A DNA stretch of 64,000 nucleotides from Ignavibacteriota bacterium. GTDB lineage: Bacteria; Bacteroidota; Ignavibacteria; Ignavibacteriales; Melioribacteraceae. Shown here piece after piece: positions 60,235 to 64,000 of the stretch (positions are counted from its first letter, which is position 1; the number at the start of each line of letters is the position of its first letter). Position numbers and translations under genes: made by a program. Under the pieces are notes generated by a model. The model did not search any database and had not been told where the DNA came from. It worked only from the letters and a program-made list of their open reading frames with translations. The DNA is taken from the NCBI GenBank assembly GCA_016713565.1, contig JADJOX010000003.1, positions 248,001 to 312,000 of the forward strand, given 5' to 3'.

Positions 60235-61398
60235 TTAAATTGAAGTCCATCTTTCATTTCCATTTGCGCTTTTAATTACGGCATCAATAAATTTCATTCC
60301 TCTAACACCGTCATCAACATTTGGAAAATCAGAAATTAATTCTGTATCAGCTTCGTAGCCGTCTTCTTTATTTCTTATGGTATCGCCAAAATTATTATAA
60401 ATATTAGCAATAGCTTCAAGCAGCGCTTCCGGATGTCCTGAAGGTAATCTGGTCCCTCTTGCGGCAGCTTTGCTGTAATCATTTACGTATTGATTGCCTC
60501 TTTTCCATATTTGAACCGGACTGTCACCATCTTTAACATAAAGAAAATTGGGTTCTTCCTGATGCCATTCAAGACTTTTCTTTTTACCGTAAATCCAAAT
60601 TGCCAAATCATTTTCTTCGCCGACCGAGATTTGACTGCAGAATAAAACTCCTTTCGCACCATTATTAAAATGAAGCAAAACATTTGCGTCGTCATCAACC
60701 GGTCTTCCCTCAACGAAACAAGTAATATCGGCATTTATTTCAGTAATTCTCAAACCAGTCATATATTCCGCCAGGTTTGCTGCATGAATTCCAATATCAC
60801 CGATACTTCCGCCGGCTCCGGTTTGCTTAGGATCGGTTCGCCATGATGCCTGCATTTGTCCGGTTTTTTCAATTGCATTTGTAAGCCAACCTTGCGGATA
60901 TCTTACAACAACTTTTCTTATTTCACCTAATTCACCGTTTTTAATTAAATCTTTTCCAAGTTTTGCCATTGGATATCCGGTATAAGTATGCATCAAGCCA
61001 AATACTTTTCCGGTTTTATTAACAATATCTTCCAATTCCAATGCTTGTTCAACAGAAATTGTCATTGGTTTTTCACACATTACATTAAATCCGGAATTTA
61101 AAAAATCCTTTGCCATTGGAAAATGCCAATTGTTGGGAGTGGTAATTGAAACAAAATCGATTCTTTCATTTTTGGGTAATTTTAATTCACCTTCTATCAT
61201 TTTTTGATAATTATCATAAACGCGGTTCGGATTCAAATTTAATATTTGTCCCATCTGTTGAGATTTAACAGGATCAATATCAAATGCTCCTGCCGCAAAT
61301 TCAACATAACCGTCCATTCTTGCAGCTTTTCTGTGAACTTCACCAATGAAAGCGCCGGGACCGCCGCCAACCATACCCATTTTTAAATTTCTTTTCAT
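60235..61398 (-). CDS. Cytoplasmic Gfo/Idh/MocA oxidoreductase
   Basis: A 387-residue protein without a leader, opening NLKMGMVGGGPGAFIGEVHRKAARMDG, a glycine-rich nucleotide-binding loop with an extra GAF insert characteristic of one Gfo branch. ITTPNNWHFPMAKDFL, MCEKPMTISVEQA (catalytic Lys), GLMHTYTGYP, QTGAGGSIGDIGIHAANLAEYMTG (substrate-side) and PSGHPEALLEAIANIYN follow. It likely works with the TIM-barrel isomerase next to it on an imported sugar or inositol-type compound. It lies 29 bases downstream of the MFS gene and 23 bases before the isomerase gene. Substrate cannot be read from the sequence. Confidence 0.92.
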   Translation of the reverse strand: MKRNLKMGMVGGGPGAFIGEVHRKAARMDGYVEFAAGAFDIDPVKSQQMGQILNLNPNRVYDNYQKMIEGELKLPKNERIDFVSITTPNNWHFPMAKDFLNSGFNVMCEKPMTISVEQALELEDIVNKTGKVFGLMHTYTGYPMAKLGKDLIKNGELGEIRKVVVRYPQGWLTNAIEKTGQMQASWRTDPKQTGAGGSIGDIGIHAANLAEYMTGLRITEINADITCFVEGRPVDDDANVLLHFNNGAKGVLFCSQISVGEENDLAIWIYGKKKSLEWHQEEPNFLYVKDGDSPVQIWKRGNQYVNDYSKAAARGTRLPSGHPEALLEAIANIYNNFGDTIRNKEDGYEADTELISDFPNVDDGVRGMKFIDAVIKSANGNERWTSI

Positions 61399-61427
61399 AA
61401 AAAAACTCTAAATTAATTTTTGATTAA

Positions 61428-62609
61428 TTACGCGTGTACTTCAGCTTTTTTCTTTTTTCCATATTTGAAATATAGCATTCCGAATAATACAATTAAAATT
61501 GCAGGCAGAACGGACATATATCTCAATGTTTCAGATCCTTGTGTTCCCGTATCCATAAAAACACCCATTATCGGAAGTACAATAGAAACAGAAAACATTC
61601 CTAATCCGCCAATTACCGATAAACCTAATGCACCGCTTTGAGGAATTTCTTCGGCGACAAATCCAAGCATGGTAGGCCAAAAGAAACAAACTCCCGCAGC
61701 GAAAATTGCCGCTGAAAAATAAACCATCGCGCCCGATGAATGGCTTAATAACTGCAAACCTATAAATGCCATAACAGCTGAAAATAAAAGCATACCTGAA
61801 GTGCTGAGTTTGTGAACAACAGGTCCAGCAAACGCTCTGCCAAGAGCCATTAAACCTGTAGTTAAAGCAAGCACAAGCATTGGTATCGCGTTTGCGTCAG
61901 CTAATAGCGTACTTATTCTTTGCTGAGTTGCCAATTCTGTTACCGCAGTAAGCAGCATGCAAAATGACATAAATATGAAAATCGGTTTTGACAAAGATTT
62001 CCACATTTCCGCGGTTGTAACTCCGGATGTAACTCTTTCTGTTTGCGGAAAATTTTCTTTTAAAAACATTATGCCGTAAATTACCAATGGAATATATAAT
62101 ACGGCAACGTATAGTCTCCAATCCATATTTGAAACATCCAGCATAAAATATGCGATCAAACTTCCGATAACAATTCCGCCTGGGAACCAAACATGAAATC
62201 TGTTTAACATTGTAGCTTTATTTTGCGGGTACAAGGAAGCAACGAGCGGATTACAAGCAGCTTCGATCGCGCCGTTACCAACACCGATTGCGGCTGTTGA
62301 GAAAAATAAACTCCACATTCCTGTGGAAAATATTGTTCCGGTTATTCCAATTGCGTGTAATATAAATGCCATTGTCAGTACTTTTTTCATTCCCCAGGAG
62401 TCAACAAATGAACCAAAAAGAATCATGGAAATTGTAAAGCCATAAAATGCCGGACCAAACGCAAAGCCGATATCTGTTGCCGATAGACCATAGTCTGTCA
62501 TGAAAATGGGTTCAAGTCTGGCTCTCAAAGCAAAACTTATTGCAGTAACAATAAGCGCGACACAACTCATGAGAAACAATTTTTTTGTGTTTATATTTTG
62601 TGTATCCAT
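61428..62609 (-). CDS. MFS transporter
   Basis: A 393-residue protein with about 12 membrane helices. Visible family features are MTDYGLSATDIGFAFGPAFYGFTI near helix 2, the loop FGSFVDSWGMKKVL (MFS signature between helices 2 and 3), GVGNGAIEAACNPLVASLYPQNKATMLNRFHVWFPGG, and TTGLMALGRAFAGPVVHKLS in the second half. It differs from the nucleoside-symporter-like MFS at 48474. AGGAG lies about 13 bases before ATG. Being between two Gfo genes and upstream of a TIM-barrel isomerase, it probably imports the sugar or keto-sugar they use. The 56-base gap to the truncated Gfo gene suggests they share a transcript. Confidence 0.9.
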   Translation of the reverse strand: MDTQNINTKKLFLMSCVALIVTAISFALRARLEPIFMTDYGLSATDIGFAFGPAFYGFTISMILFGSFVDSWGMKKVLTMAFILHAIGITGTIFSTGMWSLFFSTAAIGVGNGAIEAACNPLVASLYPQNKATMLNRFHVWFPGGIVIGSLIAYFMLDVSNMDWRLYVAVLYIPLVIYGIMFLKENFPQTERVTSGVTTAEMWKSLSKPIFIFMSFCMLLTAVTELATQQRISTLLADANAIPMLVLALTTGLMALGRAFAGPVVHKLSTSGMLLFSAVMAFIGLQLLSHSSGAMVYFSAAIFAAGVCFFWPTMLGFVAEEIPQSGALGLSVIGGLGMFSVSIVLPIMGVFMDTGTQGSETLRYMSVLPAILIVLFGMLYFKYGKKKKAEVHA

Positions 62610-62665
62610 AAAAGATTTACACTCCTATATAATTATTTTTTTTCAAGATAATTGTTCACGAAATT

Positions 62666-64000
62666 TTATAATTCCCATCCTTCGGCATATTTTCTGATTA
62701 AAAATTCATTTGCTTCAGGAATGTTAGTAATTTCCCCTTTTTCTCCATCCCAATATAGTTTATCAAATTTTGCAGCCATTCTAATCGCAATATTACCAAG
62801 CATCATTGTTTCAACTAGTCTTGACGCATAATCAAAATTGGAAGTTGCTTGAGTATTATTTTTAATAGCAGCAATCCATTCTTCATGGATACCAGGTGAA
62901 CGAGGAATAGTCTTTGGAGGCTGTTTGTAATCTTGCATTCTTGTTTCTGGAATTAAACGAGGACTGCTTCCATAGCAGCCGCACATAATTTTACCTTTTG
63001 TTCCATAAAATAAAACTCCGCCGTCTTCATCACCCATTCTTCTGCCCGGTTCTAATTCTTCAGGTCTTGGAGGCATAATTCCACCATCATACCAACCTAA
63101 TTCAACTGCAGGTAAATTTCCCCTTTCAGGAAAATGATAATGAAATACTTCGGCTACAGGCCATGATTCGCCGTTAAATTTACTAGAACTTGCTTCAATT
63201 ACAGTCGGATACCCAAGTTTTAAAGTTTCATAAGGAATATCAAATATATGCGCGCCCATATCGCCCAATGCTCCGGTACCAAATTCACACCAAGCTCTCC
63301 AGCTCCAAGGCATATATAATGGATGATAAGGACGAAATTCAGCTGGACCAATCCAAAGATTCCAATCAACATCTCTTGGGACAGATGGAATTTCAGTTGG
63401 GCGTTCCATGCCGGTTTCCCAAACAGGTCTGTTCGTCCAGCAATCAACTTTATTTACTGCTCCAATAGCGTCATCGGCTAACCATTCGGCAATAAGTCTT
63501 ATTCCTTCTTGAGAATGTCCTTGGTTTCCCATTTGCGTAACAACGCCGGTTTCTTTTGCGATTTGATTTAGGATTCTTGCTTCTTTAACCGAATAAGTCA
63601 ATGGTTTTTGAACAAAAACGTGTTTCCCTCTACGCATTGCGTAAGCGGCTGCAACGGCATGAGTGTGATCAGGAGTACTTACCGTAACAGCATCAATATC
63701 TTTTTGTTTATCCAACATTTCTCTAAAATCTTTATACCTTGGTAATTTTTCTAATTTATCGGCAAGGTCTTTTTTATCTTCTTTTTCTCTTGTTTTCTTA
63801 AAAGTATCTTGAACTTTTCTATCGTCAACATCGCACAATGCTACAATATTTTCTGTAGCGGCAACTGTCCACATATCGGATTGTCCTTTTCCTCCGACAC
63901 CGATAACTCCAATATTAAGTTTATCGCTCGGGGCAACATATCCCTTTCCGCCAAGTACATGACGAGGAATAATTGAAAAAGCGGTAGTTGCCAAAGTTAC
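62666..64000 (-). CDS. Tat-type Gfo/Idh/MocA oxidoreductase, QKP variant (5' end cut by window)
   Basis: The frame stays open to the right edge (444 codons present), and the first visible residues VTLATTAFSIIPRHVLGGKGYVAPSDK match the end of a Tat leader, so the true start lies outside the window; the TTG at 63994 reads as an internal Leu. The nucleotide-binding motif is VIGVGGKG. VSTPDHTHAVAAAY, FVQKPLTYSVKEAR (Gln for Glu as in the gene at 49942), TQMGNQGHSQEG, GPAEFRPYHPLYMPWSWRAWCEFGTGALGDMGAHI and SPGIHEEWIAAIKN follow. It is the close relative of the protein at 49942, so the window holds two copies of this exported branch. Operon with the MFS, Gfo and isomerase genes. Confidence 0.92.
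   Translation of the reverse strand, partial: VTLATTAFSIIPRHVLGGKGYVAPSDKLNIGVIGVGGKGQSDMWTVAATENIVALCDVDDRKVQDTFKKTREKEDKKDLADKLEKLPRYKDFREMLDKQKDIDAVTVSTPDHTHAVAAAYAMRRGKHVFVQKPLTYSVKEARILNQIAKETGVVTQMGNQGHSQEGIRLIAEWLADDAIGAVNKVDCWTNRPVWETGMERPTEIPSVPRDVDWNLWIGPAEFRPYHPLYMPWSWRAWCEFGTGALGDMGAHIFDIPYETLKLGYPTVIEASSSKFNGESWPVAEVFHYHFPERGNLPAVELGWYDGGIMPPRPEELEPGRRMGDEDGGVLFYGTKGKIMCGCYGSSPRLIPETRMQDYKQPPKTIPRSPGIHEEWIAAIKNNTQATSNFDYASRLVETMMLGNIAIRMAAKFDKLYWDGEKGEITNIPEANEFLIRKYAEGWEL

Noticed and set aside
61411..61429. Short AT inverted repeat (AATTAAT/ATTAATT) just outside the MFS stop
   Set aside because: Seven A/T pairs overlapping the end of the gene, no T-run after it, and it lies within an operon, so not a terminator.
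1..64000. tRNA, rRNA, CRISPR array, insertion sequence or prophage
   Set aside because: No tRNA-like fold, no repeat-spacer pattern, no transposase, integrase or terminal repeat was seen in the intergenic DNA or the coding frames.

Overview
The window is AT-rich and densely coded, with no gap over 300 bases, no RNA gene, no CRISPR array, no insertion sequence and no recognisable transcription regulator. Two secreted proteins end in a type IX secretion (T9SS) sorting domain with the NYPNPFNP motif. Many others carry Sec, lipoprotein or Tat-type signals, and several genes have clear AGGAG-like ribosome binding sites. Together this suggests a Gram-negative of the Fibrobacteres-Chlorobi-Bacteroidetes group, most likely Ignavibacteriota-like. 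That placement is inference, because no marker gene is present.

Region 1 (1-9.9 kb). A minus-strand operon reads GDPD phosphodiesterase, a propeller/alpha-barrel protein, a YidR-like (DUF3748) lipoprotein and an exported NagA-like deacetylase cut by the window edge. A divergent plus-strand operon reads ThuA-like protein, Tat-exported Gfo/Idh/MocA oxidoreductase and HEAT-repeat protein, and ends in a strong terminator.

Region 2 (9.9-42.9 kb). About 33 kb on the minus strand has small gaps and looks like one or a few long operons for breaking down a complex, rhamnose- and fucose-containing, esterified glycan. It encodes three GH78-type rhamnosidases, a GH95 fucosidase, a beta-helix protein (possibly GH141), a GH172-family (DUF2961) protein, a sialate-esterase-like SGNH esterase, a CE15 glucuronoyl esterase, a second alpha/beta esterase, a T9SS-exported TIM-barrel hydrolase, two DUF1080 proteins, a Gfo oxidoreductase, a TIM-barrel isomerase, a GDPD and an HpcH/HpaI aldolase at the operon head. 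Three more members of the propeller/alpha-barrel family of region 1 lie inside it. No SusC/SusD pair or hybrid sensor is present.

Region 3 (43.2-64 kb). A CotH-type T9SS protein is followed by two similar cassettes for imported, probably oxidised, sugars: 45.7-49.7 kb (MFS, Gfo, TIM-barrel/DUF1080 fusion) and 59.2-64 kb (Tat-type Gfo, MFS, Gfo, TIM barrel). Between them lies a plus-strand operon of two Tat-type Gfo oxidoreductases, a seven-heme membrane-anchored cytochrome c, a b-type cytochrome-like membrane protein, an exported domain protein, an Agl23-like membrane glycosyltransferase and ApbE. A GT2 glycosyltransferase faces it.

Working model (inference): secreted enzymes release oligosaccharides; exported oxidoreductases, DUF1080 proteins and isomerases process them through keto-sugar intermediates; the cytochrome module may pass the electrons into the membrane; the MFS carriers import products. 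The most interesting unknowns are the four-member propeller/alpha-barrel family, a candidate new carbohydrate-active family, and the exported oxidoreductase/cytochrome module.
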